Shown here in pieces: positions 55,029 to 64,000 of a DNA stretch of 64,000 nucleotides. The DNA comes from Humulus lupulus. Its lineage: Eukaryota; Streptophyta; Magnoliopsida; Rosales; Cannabaceae. Location of the stretch: the NCBI RefSeq assembly GCF_963169125.1, contig NC_084793.1:219010652-219074651 (forward strand). The letters run 5' to 3'. The notes beneath the pieces were generated by a model. That model saw only the letters and a list, made by a program, of their open reading frames with translations. It did no database searches and was not told where the DNA came from. The stretch's first letter is position 1. Each line of letters opens with the position of its first letter. A program made the translations under genes and the position numbers.

Positions 55029-56345
55029 TTGAGGAGCAGGACTAAGCATGAGGGGCCTACAGTAGAAAACAAGGGAAAGAAGATTGAAGATCAACATGTA
55101 CCTAGTCTAGCACAAGAGGAGGTTATTGAAGACCTTCCAAAGAAAGAGAAGCCAAAATACACCGAGTCGATACCAAAGATTCCTTATCCTCAGCGGTTCC
55201 GAAAGGAAAATCTTGACAGGAAATTCTCCAAATTTCTTGAAGTATTTAAGAAACTTCACATTAACATTCCCTTTGCGAAAGCTCTTGAACAAATGCCTAG
55301 TTATGTGAAGTTTATGAAGGAGATATTGTCTAATAAGAGAAAAATTGAGGATTATGAAACCGTGGCTTTGACAGAAGAGTGTAGTGCAATAATTCAAAAG
55401 AAACTTCCTCAAAAGTTGAGAGATCCAGGCAGTTTCACTATACCGTGCACCATTGAGAATTTTCATTGTGAGAGGGCTTTATGTGATCTAGGTGCAAGTA
55501 TTAATCTAATGCCACTGTCCGTATTTAGAAGACTCGGTTTGGGGGAAGCTAGACCCATTACGCTTACTCTACAACTGGCCAATCGTTCATTGACATACCC
55601 CCGAGGTATTATTGAAGACGTTCTTGTCAAAGTGGAAAAATTCATCTTTCCCGCTGATTTTATTGTTCTTGATATGGAGGAAGATGAAGATGTTCCAATT
55701 ATTTTGGGAAGACCAATTTTAGCCACTGGTCAAGCCTTGATAGATGTTCAAAAAGGAGAGTTGAGGCTAAGAGTGCAGGGTGATGAGGTTGTATTTAATG
55801 TATTCAAGGCTTTGAAGTATCCTAGAGCAAGTGATAGTTGCTTTAGTGTGAATGTAATTGAGGAACAATTGTGAAAGAGTAAACTTGTTGAATATCCGCT
55901 TGAGATGGGCCTTATTTCACAAGGAGGGGATGACTGTGATGGCATTGAGGTTCTTGAATATGTAAATTGGCTAAACTCTGCTGGACCTATTTATAAGAAG
56001 AAATATGAGGAACTTGGAAAAGGGCCCAAGAGACCACTACCATCTATAAAGAAACCACCAGTACTTGAATTGAAAACTTTACCAGATCATCTTAAATACG
56101 CTTATTTGGGTAAGAATGATACTCTCCCTATTATTATTTCTGCTTCATTATCTACTGTTGAAGGGGAAAAATTATTAAGAGTACTTCGAGCTCATAAATT
56201 GGCCATTGGCTGGACTTTAGCTGATATAAAGGGAATTAGCCCTTCTACTGTTATGCACCGTATTCTCATCCAGGAGGACAGTAAGGCTAGTATTGATGCT
56301 CAAAGGAGGCTAAATCCTGCTATGAAGGAGGTGCTTCAAAAATAA
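55029..56345 (+). pseudogene. Protease region and RT lead-in of the Athila element
   Basis: It is open from 55029 to 55874, in a frame different from gag. Protease core: FHCERALCDLGASINLMPLS, then YPRGIIEDVLVKVEKFIFPADF and DEDVPIILGRPILATG. The D-L-G-A active site is the normal Athila form and is intact. A stop at 55874 (after NVIEEQL) interrupts it. The frame continues 55905-56345 with LKYAYLGKNDTLPIIISA, GWTLADIKGISPSTVMHRI and RRLNPAMKEVLQK, the linker into RT, ending in TAA at 56345. Confidence 0.88.
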
Positions 56346-56348
56346 ATT

Positions 56349-57179
56349 TTGAAGTGGTTAGATGCTAGTGTTATTTATCCAATCTTGGATAGTTCGTGGG
56401 TAAGCCCAATACAAGTGGTTCTGAAAAAAGGGGGATTGATAGTAGTCAAAAATGATAACAATGAGTTAATTCCAACTCGTATAGTGACATGGTGGAGAAT
56501 TTGTATTGGCTACTGGAAACTAAACAAGGCAACAAGAAAATATCACTTCCAATTGCCTTTTGTTGATCAAATGATCGACAGACTTTTGGGCCATCACTTC
56601 TATTGTTTTTTAGATGGGTATTCGGGTTATCACCAAATACTTATTTCTCCCGAAGATCAAGAGAAAACAACTTTTACTTGTCCTTATGGTACGTTTGCTT
56701 TTTGTAGAATGCCATTTGGATTATGCAATGCTCTTGCTACTTTTCAAAGATTCATGATGTCATTATTTTTTGATATGGTCGAGAAGAGCATTGAAATATT
56801 TATGGATGATTACTTGGTCTTTAGCCCTTCATTTGACATGTGTCTACAGATTTTGGAGAAGGTGTTAAAGAGATGCGAAGAATCTAATTTGGTCCTGAAT
56901 TGGGAAAAATGTCACTTGGTGAGCGAAGGAATTGTTTTGGGCCATAAGATTTCGAGCAAAGGCATAGAAGTAGATCGTGCGAAGGTTTCAACTATTGAGA
57001 ACTTGCCTCCTCCAATTTTAGTTAAGGGTGTTCGGAGTTTTCTTGGCCACATTGGATTTTATAGGAGATTTATTAAAGATTTCTCCAAGATTTCTAAACC
57101 CCTGTCTGCACTATTAATTAATGGAGTACATTTTAATTTTGATGCTGATTGTTTAAGAGCCTTCAATACTTTGAAATAG
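56349..57179 (+). pseudogene. Reverse transcriptase of the Athila element
   Basis: It is in the same frame as protease. SSWVSPIQVVLKKGG, then WRICIGYWKLNKATRKYHF (Asp expected where Gly stands in CIGY), CFLDGYSGYHQI, then TCPYGTFAFCRMPFGLCNA and the catalytic FMDD (residues 151-154, about 56799-56810). The connection part follows, with GIEVDRAKVSTIENLPPP and RSFLGHIGFYRRFIKDFSKI. The TAG at 57177-57179 interrupts the frame, and RNase H continues. Apart from the CIDY change the core residues are kept. Confidence 0.9.
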
Positions 57180-57339
57180 AAATTGATCACAACACCGACT
57201 GTGGTACCACTGAATTGGGAACTTCCCTTTGAATTGATGTGCGATGTGAGTAATTATTCAGTTGGAGCATATCTGGGGTAGCGAGTTGACAAGGTATTCC
57301 GAACAATTTATTATGCTAGTAGGACCTTGAATGATGCTC
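57180..57339 (+). pseudogene. RNase H start of the Athila element, cut by Tekay
   Basis: PFELMCDVSNYSVGAYLG, stop, then RTIYYASRTLNDA, in frame with RT. The coding sequence is broken at 57339/57340 by the Tekay LTR. Confidence 0.85.
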
Positions 57340-59712
57340 TGTAACGCACTGGATAGCCAAGACCGTTACACTCTATGTTTATAAAGGTGCAAGACTCGCT
57401 AATCAAGTCATTTAATTCAAAACGTGTTAATGAAACTATAGTTGAACTAGGGTTAAAAGGTTTTGGTCTCAAAAGCTGCATTTCTTATAAATAAACATTT
57501 TCTTTTTACACGGGATCCCAAAAATAATAAATTAAAGAATGTTTACAAAAGATTCAAGACTTAAATACAGTGATTAGCCACTCTAAGGCAAAACAGACAA
57601 TTAAGCACTTCTCGTCCTGTTCCACTCCTCCCCCGTGACGGTCGAACAGCTGACTATGTACATTCAGCCCCGTAGCTCTCCATCTCAGGATTGGTCCAAC
57701 TTGCCTTTGCCTTTACCTGCACCACATAGAACCCGTGAGCCAAGGCCCAACAAGAAAACACAACAACAGAGCACAATCATTCAACAGACAATCAGATAAC
57801 TCATAACACATAAGCATGTACTCAACAGTTTAAGCATTCATGTTAATCAAGTATTCAGCATACCAGTATATCATTTCATATCAACAATCAATCCACATAT
57901 GATAACTATGGTTAACGCCCTTAGGCCGCACCCTCTATTTATCCCATTGACTCCGGCCCGCTTAAACCGAGCTCAGTGAATATTAAGTTGTCCTCGGCTA
58001 CCAGTGGCCAAGCCGTGCCCTGTGCAAAAGTATGATTTACGGCACCCTTATGCCGCTTATCATATGTCCCATGGCATAATACCATCTATGAAATTATACA
58101 TATATCGGGAGCACTTAGTCCCATTACAAACACATAACTCGGTGCAGTTTTCTTACCTTTAGATTCGCTAGCTTTGTTCAATTGATCCTCAAGCACGATC
58201 CCTCTTGAGCCCTAGCATACACCTACCCACAACCATAGATTAGAATCATCACCAAACCTCAAGCCCAAAACCTACCTTCGTGACCAATCCTGAGCCCTCG
58301 GGAAGCTCAAATTCCACCAAACAGAGTGGTGGAATCAAACGCCGAACCCCCGGGCGAAAACCCTTGAAAATAACACAAAAACCCCTTTATGGAAATAGGG
58401 TAGCACTACAGCGCTCAAAGGAGAGCGCTACAGCGTTACAAAAAGAGCCCTAGGCGCCCCAGACTACTCAGCCTAGCGCTACAACACCCAATGGCTAGCG
58501 CTGTAGCGCTAGTCACAACACAACAATTCTTGCCTTTTCCTCCTTAGATTTTCCAAGAGCCAAACCTTAACAAAAATCTTCCAAACTTCAACCAAACATA
58601 AAAACAAGCATACCAACATCCTCCACTCATTCCAAACATCCCAACCACACATAATTCAAGCACATGCACCCCTAATCAAAGAATTCACCACAGCTGGACC
58701 TAAAACTCAGAAACTCAACAAAGCCACAGAAATCACAAAGCTTAAAACTGAAATTCCTTACCTTTGATGGATGAGCTTAGCCTAGGTTAACCTCCTCACT
58801 ATCTTGGCCTTCACCTCCTCAAAGCTCAGCTTTAACTTCCCTAAAATTCCCACAAAACTTTGCTTAGAAAAACCAGCTCAACACCAAAACCAGGAACTGA
58901 AATATTAACCTCAAAGTCTTACCTCAACTGATGAACAACCCCAGCTAGTTTCCCCAACCTGATCAAGACCTCAAGCATACAATCTCAGCCTTAATCTCGT
59001 TTGGATTCTAGCCTCAAACCCCAGAAGAAAATGGTGAGGAAGTCCCAAATCGACCTTAGAGATTGCCCTGTTTTTCTTTCCCTTCTCTTCTTTCTTTTCT
59101 TTCCTTCAGAATTCCAGCCCTTTCTACACAATCCACTAAGTATAAAGCCTAATAACATTTATCCCTTATAAGCCAAATGACCACAATACCCTACCATAAT
59201 TCCTAAGCCTTTTAATCGACCTAGGGGCATTTTGGTCATTTCACCCAATTCCCGCAAATTCCTCGAGTGTCTCTAATATTTACCACTTACTTCTCGAAAC
59301 TTAACTAATCACCAATTATATTCCTTAATGTCAAAATATACTCCAATATATTCTCTAGATTCCCAGAAATACCCCCCAGGCTCGCCCCGAGCCGGGTATA
59401 AATCCCCGCCGTGACTTTTTCGCTAAACCGCTCACTAGGATCGTCTCGAGTCACAAATTACAAATATAGCCACATAATAATGTGGTATCGACAGTTATAT
59501 ACAATTATGCCCTCAACGGGCCAAAATTACGATTATGCCCTTCTAACCTAATCAGGGCCTACATGCATACTAATACACATAGTCATGCATCACAGATATT
59601 CAAATAGTCATATAACATGCGTTTAATCACTAAATCACACATAATCTAGTTATGCCCTCCTGGCACACTAATCAAGGCCCTTAAGCCTTATTAGTAAATT
59701 TGGGTCGTTACA
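57340..59712 (-). repeat. 3' LTR of the Tekay element (LTR C, 2373 bp)
   Basis: On + it reads TGTAACGCACTGG to TTTGGGTCGTTACA. Non-coding. It is the full-length relative of the truncated copy at 50247-51954. Confidence 0.9.
58402..58511 (+). repeat. Motif cassette in LTR C (AGCGCTAC words)
   Basis: AGCACTACAGCGCT, AGCGCTACAGCGTT, AGCGCTACAACACC and AGCGCTGTAGCGCT, the last a perfect palindrome, lie in 110 bases of an otherwise A/C-rich LTR. Confidence 0.92.
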
Positions 59713-59727
59713 ACTATCCCCTCCTAA
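59713..59727 (-). promoter_or_regulatory. Polypurine tract of the Tekay element
   Basis: The minus strand reads ATTAGGAGGGGATAGT immediately before the LTR start TGTAACGACCC. Confidence 0.85.
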
Positions 59728-59748
59728 TGAGAATTTCGTCCTCGAAAT

Positions 59749-61100
59749 TTACCTGAATAATTCGAGATACTGATCCCGCATTGGTGTCTCAAGCTCCCAG
59801 GTCGCCTCCTCGACCTTACTATTCCTCCACAACACTTTAACAAGAGGAATCATCTTATTCCGTAGTACTTTATCTTTCTGATCTAAGATCTGAACCGGTT
59901 GCTCCTCATAAGCCAAATCTGTCTCCAATTCCAAGTCTTCATATCTCAGCACATGAGTCGCATCTGAGATGTACTTTCGGAGCATAAAAACATGGAATAC
60001 GTCATGAACTCCTGACAACAATGGTGGCAAGGCTAACCTGTAAGCCACCTCACCAATCCTTGCCAGGATCTCAAAAGGTCCAATGAACCTAGGGCTTAGC
60101 TTTCCCTTCTTTCCAAATCTTCTCACCCCTCGCAAGGGTGAAACTCGGAGAAACACATGGTCCCCAACTTGGAACTCCACGTCCCTATGCTTAGGATCAT
60201 CGTAGCTTTTCTGTCTGCTATGAGAGGTGAGCATCCTAGCTCAAATCTTCTCTATAACTTCACTTGTCCTCTGAACCATATCCGGCCCCAAATACTTCCT
60301 CTCACCCATCTCATCCCAATGTATGGGTGATCTGTATTTCCTCCCATATAACATCTCGTAGGGAGCCACTGCAATTATTGATTGGTAACTATTGTTATAC
60401 GAAAATTCAATCAACGGGAGATACTTACTCCATGATCCCTCGAAGTCAATCACACACGCTCTGAGCATATCCTCCAACACCTGAATCGTGCTCTCGGACT
60501 GTCCATAAGTCTGAGGATGAAAGGCTATCCTGAAATTCAACTGAGTTCCCATAGCCTTCTGAAACCACTCCAAAACTTGGAAGTAAAGATAGGATCTTGG
60601 TTTGACACTATAGACTTAGGAAGCCCATGGAGACATACGATCTCCCTCACGTACAACTCAGCATACTGATCCACAGTATATGTCGACTTTACTGGAAGAA
60701 AATGGGCTGACTTGCTGTATCTGTCCACTATCACCCACACCGAGTCATGGAGTCCTACAATTATGGGTAAACCTCCCACAAAGTCCATCGTAATATCCTC
60801 CCATTTACACTCGGGAATACCTAAAGGCTGAAGCAACCCTGCTGGTCGCTGGTGCTCTGCTTTCACCTGCTAACAGGTTAAACATCTGGCTACGTACTCC
60901 ACTACATCCTTCTTCATCCCGGGCCACCAATATAACATCTGTAGATCTTGGCACATCTTCGTGGTACCCGGATGAAGTGACTACGGCGTCGTATGAGACT
61001 CATCCAATATCTCTCGTCTGATCCCCTCATCAGCTGGAACACAAATCCGCCCCTGATACCGAAGTAAACCAACCTCAGAAATAGAATAATCCTTAGCTAC
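59749..61100 (-). pseudogene. Integrase with C-terminal chromodomain of the Tekay element
   Basis: Zinc-binding part: LHPGTTKMCQDL and ARCLTC, with a TAG right after (Gln expected). Catalytic residues: Asp kept in IVDRYSKSAHF; second Asp changed to Asn (VSNQDPIFTSKFW, where Asp is expected); Glu kept in YGQSESTIQVLEDML. A one-base deletion near 60570 shifts the frame between SKFW and WFQKAMGTQL. Then DVEFQVGDHVFLRVSP, LSPRFIGPFEIL and FHVFMLRKYISD. The end carries a chromodomain, VKVLWRNSKVEEATWE, stopping after YLELFR at 59749. Chromodomains of this type direct insertion to heterochromatin. Catalysis is presumably lost. Confidence 0.9.
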
Positions 61101-61106
61101 TCTCGC

Positions 61107-61796
61107 TTAGACATTCTCTCTAACTTCCTGTAACTGAGCGTCTACCAACTGTCCCTCTTTAATCCGCTCTAGCAGGGTCGACTGCAAAGTAATATTGGCC
61201 AACCGGCCTACCACCAATTCTATCCCTTCCCTGACCATCTCATCAGCTAACTCTCTCGAGATTTGGGTAGAACTGTATAACTCACCTGGGCCTTTCCGGC
61301 TCAATGCATCCGCCACTACGTTGGCTTTCCCCGGATGGTAAAGAATATCATAATAATAATCTTTCACCAACTCTAGCCAACGCCTCTGTCACATGTTCAA
61401 GTCCTTCTGTGTAAAGAAATACTTCGGACTCTTGTGGTCAGTGTATACCTCGCACTTCTCCCCATACAAATAATGTCGCCAAATCTTCAGTCCGAATACC
61501 ACCGCTCCTAGCTCCAAATCATGGGTAGGGTAACGCTGTTCATACTCCTTTAGCTGTCGTGATGCATAAGCTATGACCTTCTCATTCTGCATCAACACAT
61601 AGCCTAAACTCAACCTCGATGCATCACAGTAAACAAAAAGCTTCCCTTCCCCCGAAGGAAGACTCAACACGGGCGCAGAGATAAGTCGTCGCTTCAGTTC
61701 TTGGAAACTGTCCTCACACTTGTCTGACCAAATAAACTTCAAATTCTTACATGTCAATTCTGTCATCGGTGCCGCTATCTTCGAGAAGCCCTCCAC
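61107..61796 (-). pseudogene. RNase H of the Tekay element
   Basis: [19 protein letters not shown] and [19 protein letters not shown] lead into [40 protein letters not shown] and [19 protein letters not shown], then [20 protein letters not shown] and VVADALSRK, which bears the last catalytic Asp. The frame is shared with RT. Stops occur after DLNM (61389) and after VRENV (61107). Confidence 0.88.
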
Positions 61797-61805
61797 AAAC
61801 CGTCT

Positions 61806-62400
61806 TTAATAACCTGCTAGACCAAGAAAAATCCGCACCTCTGAGGTGTTCCTTGGCCTCGGCAAATCCCTAACTGCCTCTACCTTAGATGGATCCACCT
61901 TAATCCCATCTGCACCCACAATATGACTACGGAATGTCACTTCGGGTTGCCAAAATTCGCATTTCTTAAACTTGGCGTACAACTGATGCTCCCTTAACCT
62001 CTGAAGAACCTGTCGAAGATGAAGCTCGTGCTCTGCCTCTGAACTGGAATACATTAAGATGTCGTTGATGAAGACAATAACGAACTGATCTAGAAAGTCC
62101 TTGAACACCTTGTTCATCAGGTCCATGAAAGATGCAGGGGCATTGGTCAAACCAAATGACATGACCAGAAACTCATAGTGCACGTACCTCGTTCGGAAGG
62201 CCATCTTTGGTATGTCCTCGTCCTTGATCCTCTGCTGGTGATAACCAGATCGGAGATCAATCTTTGAGAACACCATCTTACCCTGTAGCTGATCGAACAA
62301 GTCGTCAATCCTTGGTAGGGGTTACTTATTCTTGATAGTCAACTTGTTCAATTACCTATAGTCTATGCACCTTCTCAAAGTCCCATCCTTCTTCTTCACA
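61806..62400 (-). pseudogene. Reverse transcriptase of the Tekay element
   Basis: [15 protein letters not shown] (about 62400-62352), stops, then [46 protein letters not shown] and the catalytic box as [14 protein letters not shown] is expected, so the first Asp is Asn (codon at 62066-62064), which removes a metal-binding residue. It then continues [19 protein letters not shown] and [10 protein letters not shown], where TAA interrupts. RT of this copy is dead by both stops and the active-site change. Confidence 0.9.
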
Positions 62401-63151
62401 AATAAGACTGGAGCACCCCACGACGAGTAACTAGGCCTGATAAACCCCAAATCCAGAAGCTCCTGCAACTGTATCTTCAATTCTTTCAGTTCTGCTAGAG
62501 CCATCCTATATCGTGCTCTTGACACTGGCTCTGTCCTCGGCGCCAACTCAATGACAAACTGAATCTCTCTATGCGGCGACAACCCTGGCACGTCCTCAGG
62601 GAACACATCCAAGAACTCGCTAACCAATCTGGTCTCTTCCGATCCTACTAGCGAAACCCTGGTGGTATCCACCATGTTAGCCAGAAAACCTATACACCCT
62701 CCTTGTAACAGATCTCTGGCTCTCAGTGATGATATCCTGGGTACACGGGGTCCATGCACCGCTCCCTCAAAAACAAAGTGGTCCTCGCCTTCTGGCTGAA
62801 AGGTCACCATCTTCTTTCTGTAGTCAATAGTAGCTCCATATCTAACCAGCCAATCCATACCCAAAATCATATCGAAGTCCTCCATACTCAGCTCAATCAA
62901 ATCTACCGACAACTTTCTATCGTCAACTATCACTGGTAGTGCCCTAATCCACCTCCTAGATACTACCAGTTCCCTTGTAGGCAAAATAGTCCCAAACCCT
63001 GAAGTACAATACTCACTAGGTCTACACAGTCTATCAATCACCTAACTAGAAACAAATGAATGTGTAGCACCAGAGTCTATCAATACAGTAAAAGGAGAGC
63101 CAGCACTAGAAAGCTGACCTGTCACTACTGAGGGGCTAGCCTCGGCCTCTG
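62352..63151 (-). pseudogene. Protease and RT lead-in of the Tekay element
   Basis: The protease active site TVLIDSGATHSFVSS is intact (63090s-63050). A TAG follows, then VIDRLCRP onward is open to 62352: [40 protein letters not shown] and [15 protein letters not shown]. Just upstream of the protease, EAEASPSVVTGQL marks the gag-protease linker. It is broken at 63151/63152 by the inserted LTR. Confidence 0.88.
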
Positions 63152-64000
63152 TGTAACGACCCGGATTTTCAAGACTCGATAATGCGGAAATATAAATGTT
63201 TTCATTTAACAAAATGTCTCAAAAACCCATAGAAAAAAAAACTTTTTAAAAAGTCGTATGGCCATACTTAACATTTAGTTACAGACATGTTTTATAAAGA
63301 TTAGAGTGAGCCTAGTTTAGGAAAATTACACAACATTTCCAAAAATAAAAAGGCTTCCCAAAAGGTCGGTCCACATGTACATTTGCAAGGAAGACTCCAG
63401 CGCTCACTGCTCTGCCTTGCCCTTGTTCTTACCTACAACATGAAACAACTAGGTAAGCGAAAACGCTTAGTAAGATCAACTTCCAAACAAAGCAGATAGA
63501 GAAATAGGGATCCGGACCCATCCGGACCCTACACAATCAATTTCAAGAACGCTAAAGCGTCCTGGCAAACTTATGGTCATGCCTGATAACCAAGGATAAA
63601 TTAATTCACATCTAGATAAAAATCCTGCACTCAGAAAATCACAGAACAAGCAGATATATTATATCGCAACTAATTCTTACCAACAATTATATCCCTGCAC
63701 TCAGAAAATCCCAGAGCAAGCAGATATATTATATCACAACTATATCTTATCAACAATTATATCCCTACACTCAGAAAATCCCAGAGCAAGCAGATATATT
63801 ATATCACAACATAATTCGAGACCAACGCTCGACAATTTCCAACAATTCATGCGTAACGCGCCCTCCAACATAATTGCTAATCTGTAAAAGAGAACTGAGT
63901 CCCCACACTAAGATCTAGCCAATAAATATTCTCATCAAGGGTAACTATCGTGTTACCTAGGGCATCACTACATATTCAAGAGTGTAATCCAATTTACACG
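63152..64000 (-). mobile_element. LTR of family B (B'), continuing past the window
   Basis: TGTAACGACCCGGATTTTCA onward matches 24450-25290 nearly base for base, including the 70-bp tandem repeat. The five bases before it are CTCTG. Whether it is a solo LTR or the end of a full element cannot be seen. Confidence 0.9.
63625..63810 (+). repeat. 70-bp tandem repeat in LTR B'
   Basis: CTGCACTCAG-type starts occur at 63625, 63695 and 63765 (the last as CTACACTCAG). Same unit and copy number as in solo LTR B. Confidence 0.93.

Larger units (their letters stand above)
52069..57339 (+). mobile_element. Athila-type Ty3/gypsy element, 3' part cut by the Tekay insertion
   Basis: A long LTR, a primer site of Asp-tRNA type, and then gag, protease, RT and the start of RNase H with the characteristic Athila wording. 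It ends mid-codon at 57339, where the Tekay LTR begins. The remaining RNase H, integrase and 3' LTR would lie beyond the window. The start at TGATGATAAATGAG (52069) is a best guess. Confidence 0.87.
57340..64000 (-). mobile_element. Tekay-type chromovirus (Ty3/gypsy), 5' part outside the window
   Basis: The 3' LTR is at 57340-59712, with a polypurine tract next to it. Then, on the minus strand in order of increasing coordinate, come chromodomain, integrase, RNase H, RT and protease. It was inserted in the Athila RNase H (5 bases before the LTR: TGCTC). The gag-protease junction is interrupted at 63152 by an LTR of family B. Gag and the 5' LTR lie beyond the window. Confidence 0.9.

Overview
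This window is plant nuclear DNA, most likely from a eudicot and from a repeat-dense heterochromatic region. Every protein-coding trace I can identify belongs to LTR retrotransposons: three Tat-lineage Ty3/gypsy elements, one Athila, one Tekay-type chromovirus and one Ty1/copia element. Several solo LTRs are also present. I found no host gene, rRNA, functional tRNA, CRISPR array or DNA transposon. The species cannot be read from the sequence.

Layout, outermost to innermost, as inferred from LTR ends (TG...CA), 5-bp target-site duplications (TSDs) and interrupted reading frames. (1) An old Tat element on + ('Tat-3') runs from 15812 to 47779 with large interruptions: its LTR end, primer site and gag at 15812-19440, a protease/integrase remnant to 20276, its 3' spacer at 20277-20803, and more spacer plus the end of an antisense gene at 47261-47779. 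(2) A minus-strand Tat element ('Tat-1', before position 1 to 15393) lies next to it and carries its own antisense gene (1046-3444). Its pol gene is split by a 3.7-kb solo LTR (6017-9752). (3) A Ty1/copia element (20804-47260, TSD TTTCA on both sides) was inserted into Tat-3. (4) That copia element was itself hit by solo LTR A (22907-24338), solo LTR B (24450-28438), solo LTR D (34324-36243) and a third, younger Tat element ('Tat-2', 37500-46821, minus strand).

The right part holds a copia-type LTR without a visible TSD (47780-49793), a truncated Tekay-type LTR (50247-51954), and an Athila element (52069-57339, +). The Athila is cut in its RNase H by a Tekay chromovirus (57340 to beyond 64000, minus strand). 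The Tekay is in turn cut next to its protease by another LTR of the B family (63152 to beyond 64000).

All gag-pol genes are broken, mostly by single stops of the CAG/CGA/TGG to TAG/TGA kind and by small frameshifts, which fits methylated-cytosine decay. The observations I rate highest are: (a) short, rapidly changing cassettes of repeated near-palindromic words inside several LTRs, where two LTRs of one family carry different words and two different families share one word; (b) an intron-containing antisense gene in two Tat elements, with the tail of a third; (c) a second polypurine tract just downstream of integrase in all three Tat elements; (d) a young Tat element that lost reverse transcriptase while keeping protease and integrase catalytic residues.
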